A stretch of 64,000 bases of DNA from Saccharothrix sp. S26 (lineage in GTDB: Bacteria; Actinomycetota; Actinomycetes; Mycobacteriales; Pseudonocardiaceae), in the NCBI RefSeq assembly GCF_021390395.1, contig NZ_JAJUWT010000032.1, forward strand, positions 1 to 64,000, in the 5' to 3' direction. The notes beneath the pieces were generated by a model, which was given only the letters and a program-made list of their open reading frames with translations, did no database searches and was not told the origin of the DNA. Positions 45,392 through 61,082 of this stretch are shown here, piece by piece (within the stretch, counting starts at the first letter, position 1; each line of letters begins with the position of its first letter). Made by a program: the position numbers and the translations under genes.

Positions 45392-45891
45392 AGAGTCGGC
45401 ATTCCGCCGGGCGGCGCGGGCAGGCCGCACGTCGACACGGTGTCGTTCACCGTCTTCAACCAGTTCTGCACTTCGCCGCGCAGCTTCCCCGCGTCGGGCG
45501 CGACCGCACCGGGCACGATCTTGCTCAGCACGCTGAACAGCCCGGCGAACGTCGCCATGGACCGGGACAGGCACAGCTCGGGCCCCCGCGGCTCGACGTC
45601 CGGCGACCGGACCTCCGCGGGCGCGCTCATCGGGGGCGTGGGCAGGCACTTCGCCGCCGTCAGCCCCACCAGCACCCGCAGCGAATCACCCAGCGGCACG
45701 ACGGCCTTGTCGGGTGTGGGCGGCTTCGCGGCCAACGGCTCGACGGCCGCCTTCAGCGTCGTCGCGAGCTGGTCCACCAGCCCCGCGCACGCGGCCGGGG
45801 GTTCCGCCTGCCGCTGCGCCGACGCGGCCGGGATCACGGCCACGGCGAGCACCACGGCGAGCACCGAGCCGAACGTCACGAATGTCCTCAC
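45373..45891 (-). CDS. Secreted hypothetical protein, 172 aa
   Basis: A signal peptide (VRTFVTFGSVLAVVLAVAVI, cleavage near ASAQ) then a helical chain with four Cys (PAACAGLV, AAKCLPT, ELCLSRS, STCGLPA), probably two disulfides, and a Pro-rich end. Exported, function unknown. GTG 45891. Confidence 0.7.
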   Translation of the reverse strand: MRTFVTFGSVLAVVLAVAVIPAASAQRQAEPPAACAGLVDQLATTLKAAVEPLAAKPPTPDKAVVPLGDSLRVLVGLTAAKCLPTPPMSAPAEVRSPDVEPRGPELCLSRSMATFAGLFSVLSKIVPGAVAPDAGKLRGEVQNWLKTVNDTVSTCGLPAPPGGMPTLPNPPA

Positions 45892-45988
45892 GCCGAAAGC
45901 GTAAGCGCGGAAACGCCGCTCTCTCACGGCGAACAACGCCAGTTCACCCGACCGAAGAAACCGTGTGCGAAAGCGTGAAAATCCGGGA

Positions 45989-46025
45989 ATCAGATGACCG
46001 CCGGTCACGCCGACGGTCATCTGAT
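45989..46025 (-). terminator. glgP terminator hairpin
   Basis: Perfect 12-bp arms ATCAGATGACCG and complement (45989-46000/46014-46025) lie 10 bp beyond the glgP stop, and a TTTT tract follows on the minus strand about 10 bases on. Confidence 0.65.
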
Positions 46026-46034
46026 CGAGCGGTG

Positions 46035-48605
46035 TCAGCCCGCCAGCACGACCCGGCCGAGTTCCGCGGGTGAGGCCAGCAGGTCGTGCCGCGGCAGCAC
46101 GCGCACGGTGTACCCGACCGCGCCCGCGTGCGGCAACGGCACCTCGACCTCGTAGTTGCCGTTGCCCGCGTAACGCATCGGGTGCGTCACCACGTCGTAC
46201 AGCTCGTCGGAGTCTCCGACCCGGCCCAGCGCCACCTGCACGTCCACTTCGGACGGCTCCAGCCCGGCCAGCTCGATCCGCGCCCGCACGCCCACCGACG
46301 CGCCGAGCTTCGGCGTGGCCGAACCGTCCGTCGACAGCTCCGAGTCCAGCACCCGCACCCGCGTCCACGACGACCTCAGCCGCTGCCGGTACGCGGCCAG
46401 TTCCTTCGCGCCCCGGAAGCCCTCGCCGACCACCGAGGCGGCCGACGACGCGGCGGGCGCGTACAGCCGCTCCACGTACTCGCGCACCATCCGCGACGCC
46501 TGCACGGCGGGGCCGAGCGACGCCAGCGTGTGCCGCACCATGGCCAGCCACCGGGTCGGCACGCCGTCCTCACCGCGGTCGTAGAACAGCGGCGCGACCT
46601 GGCTGCCGAGCAGGTCGTACAGCGCGGCGGCCTCCAGGTCGTCGCGCCGGGTCGGGTCGGTGACGCCGTCGGCGGTCGGGATGGCCCAGCCGTTGCTGCC
46701 GTCGTACAGCTCGTCCCACCAGCCGTCGCGGATCGACAGGTTCAGCCCGCCGTTGAGCGCGGACTTCATGCCGGACGTGCCGCACGCCTCCAGCGGCCGC
46801 ATCGGGTTGTTCAGCCACACGTCGCAGCCCCAGTACAGGTACCGGGCCATGGACATGTCGTAGTCGGGCAGGAACACGATCCGGTGCCGCACGCCCGCGT
46901 CGTCGGCGAACCGCACGATCTGCTGGATCAACGCCTTGCCGCCGTCGTCGGCCGGGTGCGACTTGCCCGCCACCACGAGCTGCACCGGCCGTTCGGGGTG
47001 CAGCAGCAGCGCCCGCAACCGGTCCGCGTCGCGCAGCATCAGCGTCAGCCGCTTGTAGGTCGGCACGCGGCGGGCGAAGCCGACGGTCAGCACGTCCGGG
47101 TCGAACACCGAGTCGGTCCAGCCCAGCTCCAACGCCGACGCGCCGCGTTGCAGCCAGGAGGCGCGCGTGCGGCGGCGCACCTCGTGCACGAGCTTGGCGC
47201 GCAGGTCGTTGCGCAGCTCCCACAGCCGCTGGTCGGTGACCGGCTCGAAGCCGTGCGGGCCCACGCCGCTGTCCTCGGTGTCGCCGACCAGGCGGCTCAT
47301 CTCGGTGGCCGCCCACGTGGGGCCGTGCACGCCGTTGGTGACCGAGCCGATCGGCACCTCCGAGGCGTCGAAGCCCGGCCACAGGCCGCGGAACATGTCG
47401 CGGCTGACGGTGCCGTGCAGCTTGGAGACGCCGTTGGCGCGCTGCGCGAGCCGCAGGCCCATGTGCGCCATGTTGAACAGGCCGGGGTTCTCCTCGGCGC
47501 CCAGCGCGAGGATGCGCTGGGTGTTCACGCCCGGCAGCAGGGTCTCCGCGCCGAAGTAGTGCTGCACGAGGTCGACCGGGAACCGGTCGATGCCCGCCGG
47601 CACCGGCGTGTGCGTGGTGAACACGGTGCCCGCGCGGACCGCCGCCAGCGCCTGGTCGAAGTCCAGGCCCTCGCCGGTGACGAGCTCGCGGATGCGCTCC
47701 AGGCCGAGGAAGCCCGCGTGGCCCTCGTTGGTGTGGAACACCTCGGGCGCGGGGTGGCCGGTCAGCTCGCAGTAGGTGCGCACGGCGCGGACGCCGCCGA
47801 CGCCGGCCAGGATCTCCTGCCGGATGCGGTGGTCCTGGTCGCCGCCGTAGAGGCGGTCGGTGACGCCGCGCAGGTCGTCGTCGTTCTCCTCCACGTCGGA
47901 GTCCAGCAGCAGCAGCGGGATGCGGCCCACCTGGGCCTTCCACACCTTGGCGCGCAGCACCCGGTCGCCGGGCATGGCCACGTGCACCAGGATCGGCGCG
48001 CCGGACGGCTCGGTGAGCAGCTCCAACGGCAGCCCGCGCGGGTCGAGCACCGGGTAGTGCTCGATCTGCCAGCCGTCCAGCGACAGGGCCTGGCGGAAGT
48101 AGCCCGACCGGTACAGCAGGCCGACCGCGATCAGCGGCACGCCCAGGTCGGACGCGGCCTTGAGGTGGTCGCCCGCCAGCACGCCCAGGCCGCCGGAGTA
48201 GTTCGGGAGGGCTTCGGTGACGCCGAACTCCATCGAGAAGTAGGCGATCGCGCGCGGCAGGGGGTGCGCGTCGTGGTGGCCGTGCTCGCGGCGCTGCGCG
48301 ATCTCGTCCTGGCGGCGCTGGAACCAGCGCGGTCCGGTGGTGTAGCGGTGCAGGTCGTCGGCCAGGGCGCGGGCGTGGGCGAGGAACTGCTCGTCGCGGG
48401 AGAGCTCTTCGAGGCGTTCGGGGGCGACCACGGACAGCAGGCGCAACGGGTCGCCGCTCTCGGCCCACGACTCGGGGTCGACCGACGCGAACAGGTCCTG
48501 GGTGGGCTGGTGCCACGTCCAGCGCAGGTTCGTGGCGAGGGTGCCCAGTGCCGTCAACGGCTCGGGCAGACTGGCTCGGACGGTGAACCGGCGAAGTGCT
48601 CGCAT
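46035..48605 (-). CDS. glgP: Alpha-glucan phosphorylase (GlgP)
   Basis: 856 residues of the GT35 family, of the shorter actinobacterial/TIGR02094 type. The PLP lysine lies in the ACGTSGMKSALNGGLNLSIRDGWWDE region (written here in parts: CGTSGMKSALNGG, SIRDGWWDE). It releases glucose-1-phosphate from alpha-1,4 chains. The start ATG 48605 has TAAGGT 8 bp upstream. Divergent from glgE, so synthesis and breakdown share a control region of 470 bp. Confidence 0.95.
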   Translation of the reverse strand: MRALRRFTVRASLPEPLTALGTLATNLRWTWHQPTQDLFASVDPESWAESGDPLRLLSVVAPERLEELSRDEQFLAHARALADDLHRYTTGPRWFQRRQDEIAQRREHGHHDAHPLPRAIAYFSMEFGVTEALPNYSGGLGVLAGDHLKAASDLGVPLIAVGLLYRSGYFRQALSLDGWQIEHYPVLDPRGLPLELLTEPSGAPILVHVAMPGDRVLRAKVWKAQVGRIPLLLLDSDVEENDDDLRGVTDRLYGGDQDHRIRQEILAGVGGVRAVRTYCELTGHPAPEVFHTNEGHAGFLGLERIRELVTGEGLDFDQALAAVRAGTVFTTHTPVPAGIDRFPVDLVQHYFGAETLLPGVNTQRILALGAEENPGLFNMAHMGLRLAQRANGVSKLHGTVSRDMFRGLWPGFDASEVPIGSVTNGVHGPTWAATEMSRLVGDTEDSGVGPHGFEPVTDQRLWELRNDLRAKLVHEVRRRTRASWLQRGASALELGWTDSVFDPDVLTVGFARRVPTYKRLTLMLRDADRLRALLLHPERPVQLVVAGKSHPADDGGKALIQQIVRFADDAGVRHRIVFLPDYDMSMARYLYWGCDVWLNNPMRPLEACGTSGMKSALNGGLNLSIRDGWWDELYDGSNGWAIPTADGVTDPTRRDDLEAAALYDLLGSQVAPLFYDRGEDGVPTRWLAMVRHTLASLGPAVQASRMVREYVERLYAPAASSAASVVGEGFRGAKELAAYRQRLRSSWTRVRVLDSELSTDGSATPKLGASVGVRARIELAGLEPSEVDVQVALGRVGDSDELYDVVTHPMRYAGNGNYEVEVPLPHAGAVGYTVRVLPRHDLLASPAELGRVVLAG

Positions 48606-49075
48606 GGCGTCGGACCTTATCCCCCAACCAGCGGCACAGGACAACGGTCACCCGAACCGATGCAGGGACCGATACAGTCCCACCAGCGCAAACGGCGCGC
48701 TGCAAGTTATTTCGCCCACTTTGCGCAAGCGTGGAAACGCGGCGGCGGCGGTCGGTTCGCCATTGCTCCGAATGGCGGCTCGGGCGGCGTCCGGTCCCGC
48801 CGGCGGCCGGCCGTGCGCGCGGCCCCGTGACCCGGTGGCGTCGAGGTGATCGTCGTCCCGATCGTGTGATCAGGTTTCGCCCGATCGAGGGCGGCGTGGC
48901 AGCGGCCCCGACACGGGATTGTGATCTTCCATGACGAGAAGAACGACATCGCCAAGTGTGCAATCCAACCAGAAGGGGTAGGAACAGCAGGTACGGGTCC
49001 CGGTGACGGCTCGTCCGATCGCTGCGGGCAGACTTGCACGCGCAAGCGTCATACCAGGTGAGAGAGGCGCTGCCG
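48606..49075. promoter_or_regulatory. glgP/glgE divergent control region
   Basis: The 470-bp gap holds no supported gene. The minus strand has TAAGGT (48614-48619) as a leaderless -10 for glgP. Dyads TTGCGCAA (48721-48728) and CTTGCACGCGCAAG (49033-49046) recall LacI-family sites for glucan regulators (MalR/AglR-type TTGCA...TGCAA). GAGAGAGG-like sequence precedes the glgE ATG as ribosome-binding site. Confidence 0.45.
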
Positions 49076-51052
<1,977 letters not shown>

Positions 51053-51177
51053 GGCGCGGCTCGAACAGCTAGCGAAAAAACCAGCCCGGTCCCCGAAACC
51101 TGAGTCCCCGTGCCCGCCGAAGGACACGAGGGACGATCGAACGCACCCCCAATGAGGTGGGACGAGGTGGAGCACAC

Positions 51178-52988
<1,811 letters not shown>

Positions 52989-52989
<1 letters not shown>

Positions 52990-54331
52990 TGGACGTGACC
53001 GAACCGCACGACCTGGTCGACAAGGTGATGGCCGAGCTGCCCGAGTGGCTGCCCGCGCAGCGGTGGTTCGGCGGCAAGGACCGCCCGGTCATCTCCATCC
53101 GCCCGCTGCGCACGACGGTGCTGCGGGCCGAGCAGCCGGTGCTGGTGCACCTGGTGGTGGAGGTCGAGCAGCCGGACCGGCGGGAGCCCTACCAGCTGCT
53201 GATCACCGACCACGTGGACAACTACGACGCCACGCACGTGCCGGAGCTGACCGGCGCGCTGCTCGACCTGATCGCCGAGGGCGCGCAGGTCGACGGCCTG
53301 AGGTTCGCGCGCGAGCCGGGCGCGGAGCTGCAGACCGGGCTGCGCGGCCGGCCGATCACCTCCGAGCAGTCGAACACCTCGATCGTGTTCGGCAGCCACT
53401 ACATCCTCAAGCTGTTCCGCAAGCTGACCTACGGCGACAACCCCGACCTGGTGCTGCACCGGGCGTTGCGGCAGGTCGGCTGCGAGCACATCGCCCAGCC
53501 GCTCGGGTCGATCACCGGCAGGCTGGACGGCCAGACCACGACCGTCGGCATGTTGCAGCAGTTCATGCCGGACGCGGTGGACGGCTGGGCGATGGCCACG
53601 ACGAGCGTGCGCGACCTGATGGCCGAGGCCGACCTGCACGCCGACGAGGTGGGCGGTGACTTCGCCGGCGAGGCGCAGCGGCTGGGCCAGGCCGTGGCCA
53701 GCGTGCACGCGGACCTGGAGCGCGCCCTCGGCGTGCAGCACGCGGACGCGGAGGACATCGAGCGGACCGTGCGGGCGATGATCGCGCGGCTGGACTCGGT
53801 GGTGGCCGCGGTGCCGGAGCTGCGGCCGTACGTGCCCGCGCTGCGGGAGGCGTTCGAGCAGGCCAGGGAGACGCCGGACGCGGTGGCCGTGCAGCACATC
53901 CACGGCGACCTGCACCTGGGCCAGGTGCTGCGGACCGTGCAGGGGTGGCTGCTGATCGACTTCGAGGGCGAGCCCGGCTCGCCGATCGCCGAGCGGACCG
54001 CGCTGCGCTCGCCGTTGCGCGACGTGGCCGGGATGCTGCGATCGTTCGACTACGCGGCGCACCAGTTGCTGGTCGGCCAGCCGGAGGACCACCAGCTGAC
54101 CGTGCGGGCGCTGGAGTGGGCGCGGCGCAACCGGGCGGCGTTCACCGAGGGCTACGCCGAGGCGGCGTCGGACTCGGTGGGCGACCCGCGCAAGCGCGGC
54201 TACCTGCTGCGGGCGTTCGAGCTGGACAAGGCCGTGTACGAGGTCGCCTACGAGCACGCGAACAGGCCGGAGTGGTTGACGGTCCCGTTGTCGTCGATCG
54301 CGCGGATCACTGGAGAGGGAGCGGTGCAGTC

Positions 54332-54335
<4 letters not shown>
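52989..54335 (+). CDS. mak: Maltokinase (Mak/Pep2)
   Basis: 448 residues. Phosphorylates maltose to maltose-1-phosphate with ATP. The aminoglycoside-phosphotransferase-like active site is HIHGDLHLGQVL (His305, Asp307) and LLIDFEGEPGSP (Asp324). The N-terminal maltokinase domain begins LPEWLPAQRWFGGK. ATG 52989 overlaps treS by one base, and the stop overlaps glgB by 4 bp. Confidence 0.95.
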
Positions 54336-56674
<2,339 letters not shown>

Positions 56675-56695
56675 CCGACGCACCGGGCGTGCTGC

Positions 56696-56724
56696 GCAGG
56701 GGTCCTCGCCCAGGGGACCCCTGC
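56696..56724 (+). terminator. Terminator of the glgE-treS-mak-glgB run
   Basis: GCAGGGGTCC (56696-56705) pairs with GGACCCCTGC (56715-56724) around a 9-base loop, followed by TTTCATCTT. Confidence 0.75.
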
Positions 56725-56821
56725 TTTCATCTTCCCAGAGGGGTACGACAATTCCGGGCCCGACCGAACCACGCGGCGGTGAACGCCGTCCGCGGCGGGC
56801 CGTGCCTGCCATGCTGGGCCC

Positions 56822-57619
56822 ATGGCGGACGAGGTGTGGGCGGTCGGCGAGGCTTACGAGGCTTACGTCGGGCGTTGGAGCGCGCCCGTCGCGCGGCGGT
56901 TCCTCCGGTTGTTGGGTGTGCCGGCGGGACGGCGGTGGGTGGACGTCGGGTGCGGCACGGGGGCGTTGACGGCGGCGGTGTTGGCGGTCGCGGAGCCCGC
57001 GGAGGTGGTCGGGGTGGACCCGTCGCAGGGGTTCCTGGCCACGGCGAGGCACCGGGTCGCCGATCCGCGGGTGGCGTTCCACGTCGGTGACGCCCGTGCG
57101 CTGCCGTTGCCCGACCGCGCGTTCGACGCCGTGGTCAGCGGCCTGGCGTTGAACTTCGTGCCCGACCCGGTCCGGGCCGCGGCCGAGTTCGGCAGGGTCG
57201 CCGCGCCCGGCGCGGTGGTGGCGGCCTACGTCTGGGACTACGCCGAGGGCATGGCCATCACCCGGTTCTTCTGGGACGCGGCCACCGACCTCGACCCGGC
57301 CGCCGCCGCCTCGCACGAGGGCAGGCGCTTCGCCCTGTGCCGACCCGAACCGCTGCGCCGGCTGTGGACCGACGCCGGGCTGACCGGGGTCCGCGTCGAC
57401 GCGTTGGAGGTGCCGACGACCTTCACCGACTTCGACGACTACTGGCGGCCGTTCCTCGGCGGCCAGGGACCGGCTCCCGGTTACGCCGCGTCGCTGCCCG
57501 AGGACCGCCGCCGGGCCCTGCGCGACCTGCTGCGCACCCGCCTGCCCACCCAGCCGGACGGCTCGATCCGGCTCACCGCGCGGGCCTGGGTGGTGCGCGG
57601 CGTCACGGCCCCGGTGTGA
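56822..57619 (+). CDS. SAM-dependent methyltransferase
   Basis: 265 residues; motif I RWVDVGCGTGALTAAVLAV, acidic motif GVDPSQGF, then DARALPLPDRAFDAVVSG. UbiE/Coq5-like class I fold without a recognisable substrate domain. ATG 56822. Convergent with the ArsR-like regulator, overlapping by 17 bp. Confidence 0.85.
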   Translation: MADEVWAVGEAYEAYVGRWSAPVARRFLRLLGVPAGRRWVDVGCGTGALTAAVLAVAEPAEVVGVDPSQGFLATARHRVADPRVAFHVGDARALPLPDRAFDAVVSGLALNFVPDPVRAAAEFGRVAAPGAVVAAYVWDYAEGMAITRFFWDAATDLDPAAAASHEGRRFALCRPEPLRRLWTDAGLTGVRVDALEVPTTFTDFDDYWRPFLGGQGPAPGYAASLPEDRRRALRDLLRTRLPTQPDGSIRLTARAWVVRGVTAPV

Positions 57620-58319
57620 AGCCCGGCAGCAGTTCGGGCAGCCGTTCGCGACCCCGTGAGGTGACGAGGAGCTCCCTGGTGCCGTCCTGACGGCGGACCA
57701 GGTCGTCGGCCACGAACGCGTCCAGCACGAGCCGGCCGAGGTCGCCGCCCAGGTGCGGGACGCGGTGCGTGCGGTCCAGGCAGGCCAGCGCCAGGCGACG
57801 GCGCGGCGCCACGGCCGCCGGGTCGACACCCAGGCGGTGCAGCGCGGTCAGGTCGTCGCCCAGCGCCAGCTCGCCGGTGGCGCCGTCGGGCGGGTCGAGC
57901 GCCCCGGCCTCGACCAACGTGGTGAACACCGAGATCCCCAGCCGCCCGGCGGCGTGGTCGTAGCAGGTGTGGGCGATGTCCACCGGCGACGACGCTCGCG
58001 GCGGCGTGGTGAGGTCGTCGTGGTGGGCGTAACGGGCCAGTGCGGTGAGCACGTCGGCGATGTCGGCGCGGGCGACCTGGTAGACGGCGTGCCGCCCGGT
58101 GTGCTCGACCGTGACGAGGCCGGCGGCGCGCAGGCGGGCGAGGTGGTTGCCCAGGCGCGGCGGCGAGACGCCCATGGCGTCGGCCAGTTGCACCATCGTG
58201 TGCCGGCCCTCGGCGGCGAGCAGTTGCAGCGCGGTGAGCCGGACCGGGTCGGCCAGCTCACGGGCCAGCGCGACGACCGACGCCTGCACGGCGTTGCCGG
58301 AGTCGACCCATCCCGCCAT
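57603..58319 (-). CDS. ArsR-type HTH regulator with C-terminal domain
   Basis: About 238 residues. The winged helix is at residues 15-75 (LQLLAAEGRHTMVQLADAMG, VSPPRLGNHLARLRAAG, VTVEHTGRHAVYQV). The longer C-terminus (DIAHTCYDHAAGRLGISVFT) resembles a group of ArsR-like regulators with an effector domain. ATG 58319 has TATGTT 6 bp upstream. Divergent from an MFS gene it likely controls. Confidence 0.87.
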   Translation of the reverse strand: MAGWVDSGNAVQASVVALARELADPVRLTALQLLAAEGRHTMVQLADAMGVSPPRLGNHLARLRAAGLVTVEHTGRHAVYQVARADIADVLTALARYAHHDDLTTPPRASSPVDIAHTCYDHAAGRLGISVFTTLVEAGALDPPDGATGELALGDDLTALHRLGVDPAAVAPRRRLALACLDRTHRVPHLGGDLGRLVLDAFVADDLVRRQDGTRELLVTSRGRERLPELLPGFTPGP

Positions 58320-58386
58320 GCACTCAACATACACGGTGTCCTGAACCGTGGTTGCGGGACACCCGGCCGCCCATTACCGTCGCAGA

Positions 58387-58412
58387 CACCATTCATCACA
58401 TCATGAAGGGTG
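58387..58412. promoter_or_regulatory. Candidate ArsR operator
   Basis: CACCATTCAT (58387-58396) and ATGAAGGGTG (58403-58412) form an inverted repeat with one mismatch, 8 bp before the MFS ATG. Confidence 0.5.
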
Positions 58413-58419
58413 CGTGCCG

Positions 58420-59616
58420 ATGGGTTTGGGCGTGCTGCTGTGGGGACGCGGGGTCTCGGCGCTCGGCGACGGCCTGTGGTTCACCACGTGGGCGTTGTTC
58501 TTCACCCGGGTCCTTGAGTTGCCGCTGGTCACCGTGGGTGTGGGCATGGCGGTGGCGGGCGCGGCGGGGCTGCTCGCCGCGGTGCCGCTGGGCGCGTTGG
58601 CCGACCGGTTCGACCCCAGGCTCGTGCTGGCGACGATCACCGTCGTGCGGGCCGGCGCCATGGCCTCCTACCTGGCGGTGGACGGCACGTGGTCGTTCCT
58701 GGCCGCGACGGTGGCGTTCACCGCGCCCGCCAACGGCGGCAACGCCGTGCGCACCGCGTTGATCGCGGGGCTGGTGGCCGACAACGCGGCCCGGGTGCGG
58801 GCGCTGGCCCAGCAGCGGGTGGCGCAGCACGTCGGCTACGCGATCGGGGCCGGGCTCGGCGCGCTGGTGCTGACCGCCGACGACCACCGCGCCTACGCCC
58901 TGGCGATCACCGGCAACGCGATCACGTTCGGCGTGCTGGCGGTGACGACCCTCGCCGTGCGGGCACCATCACCGGCCGGCGGCACGCCACGTGCGCGTGC
59001 CGTGCTGCGCGACCGCCCCTACCTGGCCGTCGTCGCCGTCACGTCGGTCCTGTCGCTGTGCTGGGCGATGCTCTCGACCGGCCTCCCGCTGTGGCTGTCC
59101 CGCGAGACGGACCTGCCGCTCGCGCTGGGCGGCGTGGTGGTGGTCGTCAGCTCGGTCGGCATCGCCGTGTTCCAGGTGCCGTTCGCGCGGTTCGCCCGCG
59201 GGCCGAGCCGGGCCGCGCGCACGGCGGTGCGGTCCGGGATCGTCCTGGCCGCGAGCTGCGTGCTGCTGGCGACCACCGCGGGCGGTTCGGGCGCGGTCGG
59301 CGTGGTGGTCGTGGTGGCCGCCGCCGCGCTGCACGTGGTCGGCGAACTGGGTTACGTGGCCGCGAACTGGGGCCTGTCGGTCAGCTTGATGCGGGACGAG
59401 TCGCGTGGCGCGTACCAGGGGGTGAACGAGGCCGCCACCGCCACCGTGCAGCTCTTCGGGCCCGCCGTGTTCACGTTCGCCCTCGGCGGTTTCGGCGCCG
59501 CCGGCTGGCTCGCCGTGGCCGCGGTGTTCCTGGCCGCGGTCGCGCCCGTGCCCGCGCTGACCAGGTGGGCCACGCGCACGCGGGAACCGGCGGTCGCGTC
59601 GAACACGACCCCGTAG
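58420..59616 (+). CDS. MFS transporter
   Basis: 398 residues with about 12 helices. The A-loop is ALADRFDPRLVLATI; the N-terminus (MGLGVLLWGRGVSALGDGLW) is typical of small actinobacterial MFS exporters. ATG 58420. Probably efflux of a toxic compound sensed by the neighbouring ArsR-like protein; substrate unknown. Confidence 0.87.
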   Translation: MGLGVLLWGRGVSALGDGLWFTTWALFFTRVLELPLVTVGVGMAVAGAAGLLAAVPLGALADRFDPRLVLATITVVRAGAMASYLAVDGTWSFLAATVAFTAPANGGNAVRTALIAGLVADNAARVRALAQQRVAQHVGYAIGAGLGALVLTADDHRAYALAITGNAITFGVLAVTTLAVRAPSPAGGTPRARAVLRDRPYLAVVAVTSVLSLCWAMLSTGLPLWLSRETDLPLALGGVVVVVSSVGIAVFQVPFARFARGPSRAARTAVRSGIVLAASCVLLATTAGGSGAVGVVVVVAAAALHVVGELGYVAANWGLSVSLMRDESRGAYQGVNEAATATVQLFGPAVFTFALGGFGAAGWLAVAAVFLAAVAPVPALTRWATRTREPAVASNTTP

Positions 59617-59642
59617 GGGTTCGCGGCAGGCACAATGGGCCA

Positions 59643-61019
59643 ATGCGGCTCGTATCGGCTCGGCTGGTCCTGCTGGCGGCGGTCATGCTCACGGCCAGTG
59701 CGTGCGCCCAGGTGGTCACCGGCAAACCCGTGGCGGGCGAAGCCGTCACCAAGGGCACGGTCGACCCGGGCTTCATCCGGGGTACCGACGGCGGCCCGAT
59801 CGACCAGCTCGCGGCCACCGCCATCACCGACATCGACACGTTCTGGCAGGAAGCGTTCCCCGACGCGTTCGACAAGCCGTGGCAGCCGATCGAGGGCGGC
59901 ATCTACTCGGTGGACACCACCGACTCGTCCGCGAAGCCGCCGCCGTGCACCGAGAAGGCCAGCGACGTGGAGGGCAACGCGTTCTACTGCCCCAGCGCCG
60001 ACGCCATCGCCTGGGACCGCGCCGCGCTGCTGCCCGTGCTCAAGGACCGGTTCGGCGACGCGGCCGTGGTGATCGTGCTGGCCCACGAGATGGGTCACGC
60101 CGTGCAGAACCGGATGGGCATCACTCCCGAGGCCGAACGGCGCGAGCCGCAGCGGTTCCCCACGATCCTGACCGAGGCGATGGCCGACTGCTTCGCGGGC
60201 GCGTTCACCAAGTGGGTCAACGACGGCAAGTCCGAGCACCTCGACATCGGCTCGGACACGCTGGACTCGGCGCTCGGCGCGCTGGTCACGTTCCGCGACC
60301 CGGTCGGCACCTCGCCGGAGGACCGCGCCGCGCACGGCAACGCGTTCGACCGGGTGTCCGCGTTCCAGGACGGCTACCAGCAGGGCACCGCGTTCTGCGG
60401 CGCGATGTCGGTGGACAACCGGGTCTTCACCCAGCAGGCGTTCACCTCGGCCGACGACCGCGACCGCGGCGGCAACCTGCCGTTCGACGAGATGCTGGAG
60501 AACGTCACCCCCGACCTCAACCTGTACTACAAGTCGCTGGTCGAGAAGGCCGGCAAGAAGTGGACCGAGCCCAAGGCCACGCCCACCGAGGACGAGCCGG
60601 ACTGCTCCGGCGACCAGGGCCCGGTGGCGTACTGCCCGGCGGAGAAGTCGGTGGAGTTCGAGGTCGAGGCCGACCTGCCCGAGCTGCACGCCGAGATCGG
60701 CGACTACGCCACCGGCCTGCTGCTGGCCAGCCGGTACGGGTTGGCCGCGATGGCGGCGCTGGGCGTGGACCTCGACGGCGAGGGCGCGGCGGCCGGCGCG
60801 TTGTGCCTGGCCGGGGCGTACACGCGGGAGGTGTTCACCCGGCAGCAGGGGTTCGGGCTCTCCCCCGGTGACCTCGACGAGGCGGTGCAGGTGCTGCTGG
60901 CCTACGACTACGCGGCACGTGACGCGACGGGCGCGACGGCGCTCGGACCCGGGTTCAAGCGGGTCGAGGTGTTCCGCGGCGGCGTGTTCGAGGGCACCAA
61001 AGCCTGCGGTTCGGCGTAA
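59643..61019 (+). CDS. Neutral zinc metallopeptidase-like lipoprotein, first paralogue
   Basis: 458 residues. The signal peptide ends in lipobox TASAC (Cys21), so the protein should be anchored outside the membrane. HEMGH at 148-152 and EAMAD near 178 give a gluzincin-like zinc site (His, His, Glu). A second, C-terminal half repeats 'CP..SV.FEVEADLPEL'-type sequence without the zinc motif. It is followed 63 bp on by a paralogue. Confidence 0.82.
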   Translation: MRLVSARLVLLAAVMLTASACAQVVTGKPVAGEAVTKGTVDPGFIRGTDGGPIDQLAATAITDIDTFWQEAFPDAFDKPWQPIEGGIYSVDTTDSSAKPPPCTEKASDVEGNAFYCPSADAIAWDRAALLPVLKDRFGDAAVVIVLAHEMGHAVQNRMGITPEAERREPQRFPTILTEAMADCFAGAFTKWVNDGKSEHLDIGSDTLDSALGALVTFRDPVGTSPEDRAAHGNAFDRVSAFQDGYQQGTAFCGAMSVDNRVFTQQAFTSADDRDRGGNLPFDEMLENVTPDLNLYYKSLVEKAGKKWTEPKATPTEDEPDCSGDQGPVAYCPAEKSVEFEVEADLPELHAEIGDYATGLLLASRYGLAAMAALGVDLDGEGAAAGALCLAGAYTREVFTRQQGFGLSPGDLDEAVQVLLAYDYAARDATGATALGPGFKRVEVFRGGVFEGTKACGSA

Positions 61020-61082
61020 ACCCCGCGGGTCGGCCAAGTAGTGTTCGGGCCTGGATCGGCACGACCGGGATGGGGCTTGGGC